From Ecytonucleospora hepatopenaei (taxonomy: Eukaryota; Microsporidia; Enterocytozoonidae): 64,000 bases of DNA. The stretch is taken from NCBI GenBank assembly GCA_026692725.1, contig JAPMUG010000005.1, forward strand, positions 62,001-126,000. The letters run 5' to 3'. How positions within the stretch are numbered: the stretch's first letter is position 1; every line of letters begins with the position of its first letter. Shown here in pieces: positions 39,972-48,705 of the stretch. A model generated the notes under the pieces. That model was given only the letters and a program-made list of their open reading frames with translations. It did no database searches and had not been told where the DNA came from. The translations under genes were made by a program, and so were the position numbers.

Positions 39972-40076
39972 TACTGTATGGTTTTAGATTTAAAAGAAGA
40001 CTTTTGGAGTGCAATGTACATTTGATATTCCAGTTAATGCTAAATAATCATTATTTTCCCTTAAAAAATTGTCTTA

Positions 40077-40350
40077 TTAACCTTTTTCTTTACCATCATT
40101 ATTATCTGCTTGTTTTTTAGTTTTAAGTTGGACTAAATAGCCTTTTAATGTAGCCTTTTTAGGCAAGAAAAATGGTTTGTGCAAATTTGAAAATTTCTTG
40201 CGTAAGGTACTACCACTTTTTTAACTTTTGAAAAAAACTGTTGCTTTGATGGTTTTTAATTCATTAGATATTTTTAATACTCCCTTTTTTGTGATAAGCA
40301 ATGTCTTTGCCTTTTGTGAATTAACTTGTATGTTTTGGCATAAAAAGGTT
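40077..40350 (-). pseudogene. Possible gene remnant of unknown origin
   Basis: One minus-strand frame reads as complex protein-like sequence with only one internal stop, a TAA at 40221-40223. Upstream of it is QKAKTLLITKKGVLKISNEL and downstream HKPFFLPKKATLKGYLVQLK, ending in a Lys/Asp-rich tail and a TAA at 40077-40079. The sequence looks basic, like a nucleic-acid-binding or ribosomal protein piece, but I cannot assign it. No start codon is obvious. The short ORF just upstream (40357-40656) is in another frame and may or may not belong to it. Confidence 0.3.
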
Positions 40351-40669
40351 ATAAAATTAGTTGTTTATTAAATTTGAAAGAAGAAAATCATTTCTTTTGA
40401 TTTTTTTATTGATAATTTTGACTAAATAATATTTTAAACAAAGATATATTAAAACAATTTGTTTTAATACATAGGGAGAAAGGCACAGTGTCATGTCAAA
40501 AAGTATGTTTTTAAAACAAAACAAACCTTGGGCATTTAGGACGTCCAAATTTTTGTTGATACTTATGTAATTAAACATTATTCTGTATCTTATGTTTAAA
40601 ATAATTACGTGAATAAATTTAATCATTATACTTTTAGTGTTTAAATTTAAAAACAATGTAATGATTTAT

Positions 40670-41953
40670 TTAATCTTCTACATTTATTGATGAAGAACTT
40701 GATGATGCCTTAGCTGCATCAATTTCTTCTGAATCATTTGAGATTACTGCAACTGCAGTCCTTTTTGCAGGTGGTTCTCCATCTGGTTGTCTTTGACCTG
40801 ATGTGCTTGGTCTATCTAAATCTGATACTTCTTGCATAGTCAATGGTCTTTTTCCAGGTCTATGTATTACGCTTGGTCTAGTCGTTTGATGTTGAACTGG
40901 TTGATGTTCTTGGACTGTTTGTGGTATGCCTTCATCACTTCCAACCGCAGCAGCCTGTTCCTTTTGTCGTTTTCTTCTTTCATATTCTGCTACTACCAAA
41001 TCTTTATAGAACACACAATTTGGAATTGTAATGTCTACTACTTTAAAAGTATATTCTGTAAAAAAATTAAAAATAGATGTTGTTTTATTGGATCTAATTA
41101 AAGTTGCTAAATGTTGTCTCCATTCTGTATATATCAAATCAAAAAAAGCATTAGAATGTGTGTTTCGTTGTTTTATAAAAGGAATCATTGCAATTTAACC
41201 TGTTAGAATCATTATCTAATCTGAATTCGTTGTTTATTTTTGTAAAAAAATATGTGGCTGTCCAGTTGAAACTAAAGCATTGTTTTACCATTGCCATTTG
41301 TTCTTCATTTTCAATATACAGCATTATTGTGTCTAAAAAATACAAAACAAGTCTATTTAGTAAGAAATCGACAGAAAATAAATGGCGAATGTTTTTATAA
41401 TTAGGATATTGTTTATATACCTTCAAACAAAGTTCATGATATTTATAAGCAAAAAATATTATGTTTAAAGTCGAATATTTCATAAAACTCAAGTTGATTT
41501 ATTGAATTTTTCTATGTCTTCTAACTTATAAATGTTTATGTCAATTGTTTTTTGTCGTAAAAAGAAAGTTTCAAATATAAAACCAGGTATATTATATTCA
41601 TAAATAAATTTCTTTAACTCTCTTTTAAATACTACTTTTAATTGTGAGTGTAAATTGTGCAGTCTTCTTGCAGAGTTTTCTGTTGATAGTTTGTCAAAAC
41701 TTATAAAATTATTGTTTAATAGTTTATTTTCTTCTTTTGAGTGTGTAAATTTTTCTAAAGATGTAAATAAATTGTTATATCTTTCTTTTATTTGACCTTT
41801 TTGTGTTTCATCGGTTAATATTTCTCTTATTTTACTAAAATACTCTTGTTCTTTAAGATATTCTTCTTGTAGTTTTTTTTCATCCATATAATCTTCATCC
41901 GTATAATTTGATGCACATTTTATAATTTTAGATAACAATAAAGTAAAAAACAT
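40670..41953 (-). pseudogene. Family B predicted secreted protein, copy 3, with two frameshifts
   Basis: Three minus-strand pieces (41953-41489, 41492-41151 and 41188-40670) align in order with the intact family B protein at 35226. The start is the ATG at 41953, giving MFFTLLLSKIIKC, almost identical to the intact signal peptide. The frame changes once near 41492, where the family sequence continues as SFMKYSTLN, and again near 41170, at a one-base gain just before PFIKQRNTH. The C-terminal part keeps RPSVIHRPGKRPLTMQEV and PPAKRTAVAVISNDSEEI, so the SUMO-interaction-like core has partly lost its shape. The copy is disrupted unless both shifts are sequencing errors. Confidence 0.85.
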
Positions 41954-42066
41954 TTTAGAAAGCAAATTAAATTTTATTTATAAAAAGGAACATGTTTTTT
42001 ATTATACTTATGGTATTAAATATTAAAAATAAATTAATTTTTTTAATGATAAAAATGCTTTTAAAA

Positions 42067-42489
42067 TTATGCAACATTAAAAGTATAGTTAATTACCAAA
42101 TGATAAGGTTCTTCTTTTTTTATTAAACTTAATTTGTTTTTTGTCCTTTTTAAAATGCAGCTAAATACCTTTTCATTTAAAAAATATAGAATAATTTCTA
42201 TCTTTTCATGCTTCTTAACTTCCTGTGTAAAAAACAAACTAAAGCCAGTAAAAAAATATTTGCTGTATTTTAAATTATTTTTGTTTTTTATAAAATTGTC
42301 AAAATCCATTTCAGGTTCTTTTTCATAGCATTTTCCATCGGATATAACTTCAAGTGTGTCAAACGCTAAAAATTTCTCTGATTTAAGTGTAAACTCAACA
42401 AGATTTCTGTCAATCCTGTATTCCATTTCAATGTTACATTTAGCGGTGTCAAATAGAAAGTTAATTATACTTAAATAATCAGAAAACAT
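42067..42489 (-). CDS. Hypothetical protein, 140 residues
   Basis: The start is an ATG at 42489. The protein looks beta-rich, with an N-terminal helix (YLSIINFLFDTAKCNIEM) and several short strands, and ends YHLVINYTFNVA. It has no signal peptide or membrane segment. It is not recognised; a small nuclear subunit is one guess, without support. Confidence 0.6.
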   Translation of the reverse strand: MFSDYLSIINFLFDTAKCNIEMEYRIDRNLVEFTLKSEKFLAFDTLEVISDGKCYEKEPEMDFDNFIKNKNNLKYSKYFFTGFSLFFTQEVKKHEKIEIILYFLNEKVFSCILKRTKNKLSLIKKEEPYHLVINYTFNVA

Positions 42490-42579
42490 GTGTTAAGGTA
42501 AAAAAATCAATCAAATGCGTAAAAATCAAATAAATGATAAAATATGTCAAAAAATTATTCACATTTTTAAATAAAAAGT

Positions 42580-42948
42580 TTACTTAAGTGCCTGTAAAAT
42601 AAACTGCTTTTCCGTAGTTTCGTTTACAAAGTCTTTAATGGCAATTGCACCTGCTTTTTTAACCTTAACTGGATATACATTTCCAAGTTCCTGTCTTGTT
42701 TCCATAAAAAATACAGGGGTGTTTGTTTTCTTGCAAAATGACAAAATTAAGTCCTGGTACTTCTGGGTTAAATCCTTTGTCAAAATTACAAGCTCCAGTT
42801 TTTCCTCCCTTAGCAAGCTTTTTAAAGTTTCCTTGGCACCCAAACATGCTTTTACATGGTTGTATGCTGTCTTCAAAACCTTCTTAAAAGCAGATGTAAT
42901 GTTTAACTCTTCTTCTCCGTGTTCTGAATGTTCTGAGTGTTCTGACAT
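42580..42948 (-). CDS. L7Ae-superfamily protein, probable ribosomal protein eS12
   Basis: The 122-residue protein opens with a SEHSEHSEHGEEE repeat and then an L7Ae/L30e fold: VLKTAYNHVKACLGAKETLK, EKLELVILTKDL, YQDLILSFCKKTNTPVFF, then RQELGNVYPV and KAGAIAIKDFV. The order helix, ILTKDL strand, Cys-containing helix, QELG and final AIKDF fits eS12 of the 40S subunit better than Nhp2, Snu13 or eL30, and the length matches (about 130-145 in other eukaryotes). The missing Nhp2-type RNA-contact GxxxxxK motif supports this. A snoRNP protein remains possible. Confidence 0.75.
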   Translation of the reverse strand: MSEHSEHSEHGEEELNITSAFKKVLKTAYNHVKACLGAKETLKSLLREEKLELVILTKDLTQKYQDLILSFCKKTNTPVFFMETRQELGNVYPVKVKKAGAIAIKDFVNETTEKQFILQALK

Positions 42949-43152
42949 GTGGGTTAAAATTTTTGAAAAATTATTATCTAATTTTTTGCCTGTTTATAGA
43001 TTTTTAAAAATATTTATGTATTTGATCTAAAAGATATAACACGCTTTTTCAATAAATTAAATGTTATTTCCAAAAAAATAGTGATGCTTTACAATATCTC
43101 AAATTTGCCAATAAATTTTTTCCATAAATAAAATAAAAATATTTTTTTATCC

Positions 43153-43515
43153 ATGGTAATTCAGGCAAAGAGCAATTATGTCTCAAGAACAGAAAAGAAC
43201 ATCAGATTTGTTACCCCAACTACAGTTGCAGAACTAAAAACATATGGTGTTCCAAGTTTGTTTGTTAAGGTGTACAGTAATCGTTGTCCACCATGTAGAA
43301 GACTAGCATCTTTCTTGGAAGATTACAAAACAAAGAAGGATATTGTGGTAGCCAACATAAATGCAGAAGAACAGAGTGAGTTATTTTTAGTGCTTAAGGA
43401 AAAATACGAAATAAATTCAATTCCTTTTTTTGCTTGTGTTACTCCTGAACTGGAAACAATTGACAAAACATTAGGTTTTAATGAAGAGAAAGTTGTACAA
43501 ATGTTAGAAAAATAA
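43153..43515 (+). CDS. Thioredoxin-domain protein (CPPC)
   Basis: A thioredoxin fold of 120 residues with a CPPC redox motif at residues 45-48 (YSNRCPPCRR), the central strand SLFVKVYS, and the cis-Pro loop NSIPFFACV (about residue 95). CPPC is unusual for plain thioredoxins, which have CGPC, so its redox potential may differ. No signal peptide is seen and it is probably cytosolic or nuclear, reducing protein disulphides. A decayed second copy follows about 170 bp downstream on the same strand. Confidence 0.9.
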   Translation: MVIQAKSNYVSRTEKNIRFVTPTTVAELKTYGVPSLFVKVYSNRCPPCRRLASFLEDYKTKKDIVVANINAEEQSELFLVLKEKYEINSIPFFACVTPELETIDKTLGFNEEKVVQMLEK

Positions 43516-43682
43516 GTTTTAAGGATTTAATTTATTTTTCATTAAATTTTCATTTTTAAATCTTTGTTGATATAAGGGAATATTCATTTAAACTTATGGA
43601 TAAAGATCAAAACTTTTTGATGTGTTTTGCACAAAAATTAAAAACATATTAAAATAAAAATTAATTTATTTTGACCTTCTTG

Positions 43683-44026
43683 ATGGAAAACTTTTTTAAA
43701 ATTATACCGGGCGGAACAGTTTAAAACCTTGACGATCTAAAAGAAGAATTCGTTTTTATTTACGTCATGACTGATAAATGTTCAAAGTGTAATGAGATGA
43801 TGGATCATTTAAAAACCATTAAAAACCATGTAAATGCCCATTTGATTGTTTTAAACACAGGAGAATTTTGTGAACTGCTTAAAGAAGTTGTTTTAAGGTT
43901 TAAAATAAAAAAGTTCCTTTTTTGGTGTTAACTGATAGAAATTTTACACCTCTTAAAGAAGTTAGTGGTTTTGATATTGCAAAAATAAAAGACTTGATTG
44001 ATATATACACATCTAAATGTTTATAA
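43683..44026 (+). pseudogene. Decayed tandem copy of the thioredoxin gene
   Basis: The frame opens with ATG at 43683 and reads like the upstream thioredoxin. After KIIPGGTV a TAA at 43722-43724 interrupts it. It continues with EEFVFIYVMTDKCSKCNEMM (a CSKC motif at the CPPC position) and EFCELLKEVVLRFKIKK. An A6 run at 43907-43912 seems to have lost one base, and the frame resumes as VPFLVLTDRNFTPLKEV, ending with TAA at 44024. One stop and one frameshift make it non-functional as read. Confidence 0.8.
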
Positions 44027-44081
44027 AATAAATTTATAAATATTTTTTAGCAATTTATTTAACTGTTGTTTTATTTATAGT

Positions 44082-44558
44082 CTATTTCTCTGTGTATATT
44101 CCTAAAACATTGTACTTCATGTTTTTTGATGCTACTTCTTTTACCTTTTTGTTGTATGCATTTTTATCTTTTCTAAACAAATTTGCAGCTGTACAATTAG
44201 CGGGACTGTCTGGATTTGGATATTTGAGAAGTTGAACAAGACCTTTTAAGACCTCTGAAATTGTCGTTGAAGGCGTCCACCTATTTGAAATCAAATCTAA
44301 ACAAACCTGTCCTTTTGAATAAACATTTGGATTAAAAACTGGAGAAACAAACTTTACTTCTGGGGGTGCTTCGGGGTATTTTTTTGTAAAATTTAACTGA
44401 ATTTTGTAAAAAATTCCTTCATAAAAAATCTGCCCATTCCACAAAAACCAATTTTTTGTATTGTTTTTTCCCTTTTCCTCTGGTCTTGCATAGCAGCCGA
44501 ATGTCAAGTTCTTTTGTAAATTTTTATACTCATTTTGTAAACGCAAAAGAGCATCCAT
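44082..44558 (-). CDS. E2 conjugating enzyme, Ubc9-like
   Basis: The protein has an E2 UBC fold of 158 residues: the N-terminal helix ALLRLQNEYKNLQ, the KYPEAPPEVKFVSPVFNPNVY loop, and the catalytic Cys in GQVCLDL (about residue 92). The N-terminal FGCYARPEE and the helix TTISEVLKGLVQLL resemble Ubc9, the SUMO E2, whereas the stretch PNPDSPANCTAANLF resembles Rad6/Ubc2-type ubiquitin E2s. I lean to Ubc9 because the N-terminal end aligns well with it, but the subclass is unsettled. It would act in the nucleus on SUMO or ubiquitin targets. Confidence 0.9.
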   Translation of the reverse strand: MDALLRLQNEYKNLQKNLTFGCYARPEEKGKNNTKNWFLWNGQIFYEGIFYKIQLNFTKKYPEAPPEVKFVSPVFNPNVYSKGQVCLDLISNRWTPSTTISEVLKGLVQLLKYPNPDSPANCTAANLFRKDKNAYNKKVKEVASKNMKYNVLGIYTEK

Positions 44559-44769
44559 GGGATATAAAATTTTATTTTCTAGAAGCTTTTTTTTCTTTAT
44601 GAATTTTTTCTCGAAAAAATATAAAGATTTAAAGAAAAAAATGTTTCCCCCATCATTTTTATACCGTTACATATTTGCCATAAGTTTACATTGTACAGAA
44701 TAGATTAAGGAATATAAAAACTAATATACTAACAATTAATTTTATACAACAATTTATAAGTTAATAAAA

Positions 44770-45261
44770 ATGACACAAGGATTAAAATATGATGCAAGTC
44801 CAAAAAGAACAACATCTGAAAAAAAGAAGTTTGAAGGAATACCAGAAGATGTTTTGTCAAAAATGGTAAATCCTGGCGCGGCTGCATTTGAAAATGCACT
44901 TAATGATTTTTTAGAAAAAAAGGATGTTCAAATTCTTAAAGATGTTCATTTTATTTTGATGATGGATGGTTCTCAGTACAATGAAAAAATAATGAGAAGA
45001 TTGCCCGAGCTTTTTGAATTTTTAAAAGAAGAAAAATATTATGCAAGTTTAATGCTTATACTTGGTGATATTTCACACTATAACAAAGTAGTTCAAGATA
45101 TTTTGACTGACAATGACATTTTCAAATACTTAGACTATCAAAACAAGGCAACTTATGAGTTTTTGTTTAATTTCTTGGACAAAAATGAAAGAGGCCTTGA
45201 AATTATGAAAAAAGAATTTTATGATGTAACAAAACATGAAAGAATTAATAAATTGTTTTAA
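44770..45261 (+). CDS. Hypothetical helical protein, 163 residues
   Basis: No family is recognised. It starts with a basic, Ser/Thr-rich stretch, then about 120 residues of helical repeats (IPEDVLSKMVNPGAAAFENAL, RLPELFEFLKEEKYYASLML, YNKVVQDILTDNDIFKYL), which look like armadillo or HEAT-type helices. It ends HERINKLF. There is no signal peptide or membrane segment. Confidence 0.65.
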   Translation: MTQGLKYDASPKRTTSEKKKFEGIPEDVLSKMVNPGAAAFENALNDFLEKKDVQILKDVHFILMMDGSQYNEKIMRRLPELFEFLKEEKYYASLMLILGDISHYNKVVQDILTDNDIFKYLDYQNKATYEFLFNFLDKNERGLEIMKKEFYDVTKHERINKLF

Positions 45262-45301
45262 TGAAATGCTTTAAAAACATAAATTATTTTAATCAGATGC
45301 T

Positions 45302-46210
45302 TTAATCTTCATTCAACCCTACTTCTTCTAAAAATTCTTTTACCTTTTTGTTCATGCCTTCACTTACTGTTTCTGTTATATTTTTAAATATTTTCTTACG
45401 GAAAATAAATGTCTTTTTAAGAAGATTTTCTTCAACTTTTAAGCTGTCAAATGTTTTTTCATCTGCAAGTTCAATTTCTGTGTATTTTTTGTTTTCTTCA
45501 AGGAATTCTTTAAATTCTTCTATTTCTTTTTGCATTTCTTCATCACTAAGTGCAGAACCTATTGCGTGTTTTTCTTCTTTGAGTTGAATGTTTTCTTCTA
45601 TAAGTTGTTTGTTTTGTTCTTCTACAATTTTCCATTCCTCCTCGAGTTCTTTTAAAGTTTTGCCCCGGTGTTTTTTGACGTCAACACTACATGACATTTT
45701 TTGCATAGTTCCCTGTGTATTTTCTGTAATGTTTCCCTGTGTATTGTTGTTTTCATTTTCAATTTCAATGTTTTCTTTAATATATGAAAGTGATTTTTGA
45801 TTTAAAAAGTAAACTTTTGTTTTACCATTTAATTTTATACTAAGCACTTTCTTTTCTTCTAAATCATCACAAATGGTTTCTAACAGCTTTTTAGAAACAT
45901 CCTTAAAAATTAAATTTAGTTCTGTCATGACCACTGGTTTATTGCTATAGTAAAAATAAGAATATAATTCATCCCTAACCTTGCGGTAAGCTTCGTCTTT
46001 AGTGCCTGTTGCTTTTTTCTTTTTAGCAGGTTCCTTTTTTGTTTTTGACGCTTTTTTGGCCTTTTTTGGTTTTTCCTCAGAAATAGATTCACTTTGTGTA
46101 TAACTGGAATCTTCTATAAAATCGTCTTTTTTCTTTTTGTTGTTTTTTGATGTTTTTCTTTTTATTTCAACTTTAATGCTATCACCTTCTTGTGTATTTT
46201 CTTTAGTCAT
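45302..46210 (-). CDS. HOP2: Hop2-like meiotic recombination protein (tentative)
   Basis: Hop2 forms a heterodimer with Mnd1 and helps Dmc1/Rad51 find the homologous chromosome in meiosis. Residues about 72-140 look like the Hop2 winged helix (YRKVRDELYSYFYYSNKPVV, LLETICDDLEEKKVLSIKL, GKTKVYFLNQKS); the GKTKVYF element with a following LNQ is its best mark. A coiled coil (about 180-240) and a C-terminal helical region (about 250-300) follow, as in Hop2. The N-terminal 70 residues are a Lys-rich extension not usual in the family, giving 302 residues against about 217-225. Another winged-helix coiled-coil protein is the alternative. Confidence 0.75.
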   Translation of the reverse strand: MTKENTQEGDSIKVEIKRKTSKNNKKKKDDFIEDSSYTQSESISEEKPKKAKKASKTKKEPAKKKKATGTKDEAYRKVRDELYSYFYYSNKPVVMTELNLIFKDVSKKLLETICDDLEEKKVLSIKLNGKTKVYFLNQKSLSYIKENIEIENENNNTQGNITENTQGTMQKMSCSVDVKKHRGKTLKELEEEWKIVEEQNKQLIEENIQLKEEKHAIGSALSDEEMQKEIEEFKEFLEENKKYTEIELADEKTFDSLKVEENLLKKTFIFRKKIFKNITETVSEGMNKKVKEFLEEVGLNED

Positions 46211-46535
46211 TTAAATATTATGAATTAAATTATAATTTTAAATATAAAAATACAGTTGTATTAATATATAATGAATTAAATTGTATTGATATATAATAGC
46301 AATAATATAGTTATTAAGTAAACAATATAAAGATGGTTAAAATTTAAATTTTAAAAAATTTTTAGGGTTTTTAAGAAAAGAAAAACAAAAACAGCTTGGC
46401 ATTGTTTTTAAATTTTAAGTGCGTTTTTTATTTAAAATTTTTAATAAAACTAAAAGTAAAATAATGAAATGCAAAAACATTTAGCCACATTTCTTTTACA
46501 AAAGAATTTTGACAATTTTTAAGCCCCAGAAAAAA
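46211..46535. other. Divergent AT-rich spacer
   Basis: About 325 bp with no ORF or RNA gene. CCCC (just upstream of 46536) is the only CCC-like sequence near the rightward start. Confidence 0.4.
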
Positions 46536-47708
46536 ATGTTCGATTTGACGGAATCCGACATAAAGGAATATGCTAAAAAATGCAAGAAATCATTAAAAAA
46601 TGAAGATAAAGTTGTGACAATAGGTACTTATACATTAGAATATGTCATAGAATGCGGACTAAAATATATTTATGGAGAAGAACACATGTTTGATGGTCAT
46701 ATCGTGGACTGTCAGACTTCCTTTAAGGAAGGCTTGAAGCTTCAAAAATCGCACGACTGTAAAAAAGATTTTCTAAGCACAGAAATAAGCATGTTGGGAC
46801 TGGGTGGAAAAGTCGAACATTTCCAGTGGACAGGACTCAATCTGGCATTTATTACCAGTGAAAATCTGTTGTACGCGTATTTTAAAAAACAGCAGCTGTT
46901 TAAGTGCAATGCTCAAAATGTCACTGCTTTGACCGTAACAAACAAAAAAATTTATATGGGAAAAAATTCAGGAGAAATCGTTTATAAAGAGCCTGTGGGT
47001 AAAACAGAAGAAGTTTTCAAGCGACACACAGCCCCGGTAACTAAAATAAAATTAATAAATGATACATGTATAAGTTCCAGCGAAGATGGAAGTTTATACT
47101 GTAATTCTACCATAAAATTTACAGAAGCAAAGATTGTAGATTTTGCCGCAATTAAAAACGCCCTCTACTTGGCATGTTCTGATTTTACGGTAATAAAGGC
47201 GATATACGAAGAAAACTGTTTATCATCTATAAAAAATATACAGCAATTTAAAATTTCTAATTTGATAGGACATACCGATGAAATAACAAAAATATCAAGT
47301 GAAAATTTTGTATGTACCAGCTCTAAAGACGGGAAGATAGGGATAATTAATGAAACTTTAAATTTGTATCCCGTGGATGGCATAAAACATATACAAAGAA
47401 AAGAAGAAGATTTGTTGACTTACGGACTGGAAAATATAAAAAGGTTTGATTTAAATAGAGAAGAGGCATTTGAGGTGTTCAAATCTAAAAGCAATGTATT
47501 TTGTGCATCTACAAATGAAAATATTGTTGCTTTTTCTAGAGAAGATCAAAAAAACATTTTGTGTTTTAAGGATTTAAGAAGCAACAGCTTAATATCAAAA
47601 GAAATTGACAAAAATATTAAAGACGTTTCCTTTTCACCCACATTTGAACATTTGTTTATAACCACTGATAATGATCCAATTATTTGTGATTTAAGAAAAA
47701 CATTGTAA
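46536..47708 (+). CDS. WD40-repeat protein, unknown pathway
   Basis: The start is the ATG at 46536 (MFDLTESDIK), since the frame upstream opens only with TTG. The first 80 residues are not propeller-like and may be an adaptor segment. Residues about 90-390 read as a beta-propeller with degenerate WD-type repeats: VKIKLINDTCISSSEDGSL, then GHTDEITKISSENFVCTSSK, and a last blade VSFSPTFEHLFITTDND. Only a few canonical GH and WD dipeptides remain. The ID cannot be taken further; nucleolar U3-type and mRNA-processing WD proteins often have this form. Confidence 0.75.
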   Translation: MFDLTESDIKEYAKKCKKSLKNEDKVVTIGTYTLEYVIECGLKYIYGEEHMFDGHIVDCQTSFKEGLKLQKSHDCKKDFLSTEISMLGLGGKVEHFQWTGLNLAFITSENLLYAYFKKQQLFKCNAQNVTALTVTNKKIYMGKNSGEIVYKEPVGKTEEVFKRHTAPVTKIKLINDTCISSSEDGSLYCNSTIKFTEAKIVDFAAIKNALYLACSDFTVIKAIYEENCLSSIKNIQQFKISNLIGHTDEITKISSENFVCTSSKDGKIGIINETLNLYPVDGIKHIQRKEEDLLTYGLENIKRFDLNREEAFEVFKSKSNVFCASTNENIVAFSREDQKNILCFKDLRSNSLISKEIDKNIKDVSFSPTFEHLFITTDNDPIICDLRKTL

Positions 47709-47912
47709 TTTTTATAATAAATTATTTATAGCATGTAATTATTTTAAATTATTTATAATTGTGAATTTTTGTACGATATTAAGTATGTTAAATTATAAAG
47801 TATTTTAAGATATAAAATATAAATCGTATGTAATTTGTGATAAAATATTTTTATATAAAAATAAAATTTAAAAAGCGTAATTTTTAAAAAAAATAAATTA
47901 TAACATTATGAA
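47709..47912. other. AT-rich spacer
   Basis: About 200 bp, A/T runs only. No feature seen. Confidence 0.4.
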
Positions 47913-48659
47913 ATGACTTCAAATAAAAAGAATGTTGATAATATAAATGATGATACAAACATTATTAGAGCTAATGACAAAATATATAATGATAATTTAA
48001 ACAATAAAATAGATAATTATGAAAAAATATGTAAAAAAGGATTTAATTTTTACAAAAAAGAATGTTTTATAGAATCTGCAATATGTTTTTATATTTTACT
48101 GCAAAAGTATAAATGTAATAAATACAAATATATTTTAAAGATAATACAAAAACAATTATTTTTACAAACAAATTATCATTTTGTTTATACCTTGCATAAA
48201 ATTGACATAAAGTTTAATAATTCTAAAGATGATTCATTTATACAAGGTTGTCTAAATGAGATGAATGTACTTTATGATGATTCTTTTGATAGTTCAAAAC
48301 CTAATATTAAAATAAACTGGATGTTTGATAGTAAAATTGACATTGTTGATATCAAAAAATATTGTGATGAAGATGTTTTGGTAGATACAGAAGAGTTTGT
48401 TATAAAATCAGGTGAAAAATATGGTATAATTTTAGAAAAATTTAAAAAACACTGTATAGAAAACACTAACTATGACCTAATCAATTATTTTGAGCAAAAA
48501 CAAATGGTATTTTATGTAAATAAAGTAAAAGAATGGAAATTCATATATGAAAGTATAATATATGAAATAAATGTATATTTGAATAAAAGAGCAATGGAGT
48601 ATTTAAAATATTATAAAGAGGAAATGAAAATAGAAGGGATGTTAAAAATGTATAAATAA
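47913..48659 (+). CDS. Hypothetical protein, 248 residues
   Basis: After a 35-residue Asn/Asp-rich N-terminus, the protein has a helical segment (YEKICKKGFNFYKKECFIESA and YILLQKYKCNKY) spaced like a TPR pair, then a mixed region with VDTEEFVIKSGEKYG and a helical C-terminus. No family is recognised. The repeat-like N-terminus and overall A/T bias of codons suggest weak constraint at that end. Confidence 0.6.
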   Translation: MTSNKKNVDNINDDTNIIRANDKIYNDNLNNKIDNYEKICKKGFNFYKKECFIESAICFYILLQKYKCNKYKYILKIIQKQLFLQTNYHFVYTLHKIDIKFNNSKDDSFIQGCLNEMNVLYDDSFDSSKPNIKINWMFDSKIDIVDIKKYCDEDVLVDTEEFVIKSGEKYGIILEKFKKHCIENTNYDLINYFEQKQMVFYVNKVKEWKFIYESIIYEINVYLNKRAMEYLKYYKEEMKIEGMLKMYK

Positions 48660-48705
48660 AAATATTTATTTATAATTATTTTCATTCATTTATTTATTTA
48701 GTTAG

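Larger units (their letters stand above)
38842..39976 (-). mobile_element. Tc1/mariner-type DNA transposon relic
   Basis: Inverted ends share GTGTCAACAAAAAAT (38849-38863) with its reverse complement at 39957-39971. Both ends are bounded by TA dinucleotides (38840-38841 and 39977-39978), the Tc1 target. Outer bases differ between the ends, so they have decayed. Between them lies a broken transposase on the minus strand. The size (about 1.13 kb) suits a Tc1-type element that has lost some sequence. Its base composition is richer in G+C than the surroundings, pointing to a later arrival. Confidence 0.85.
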
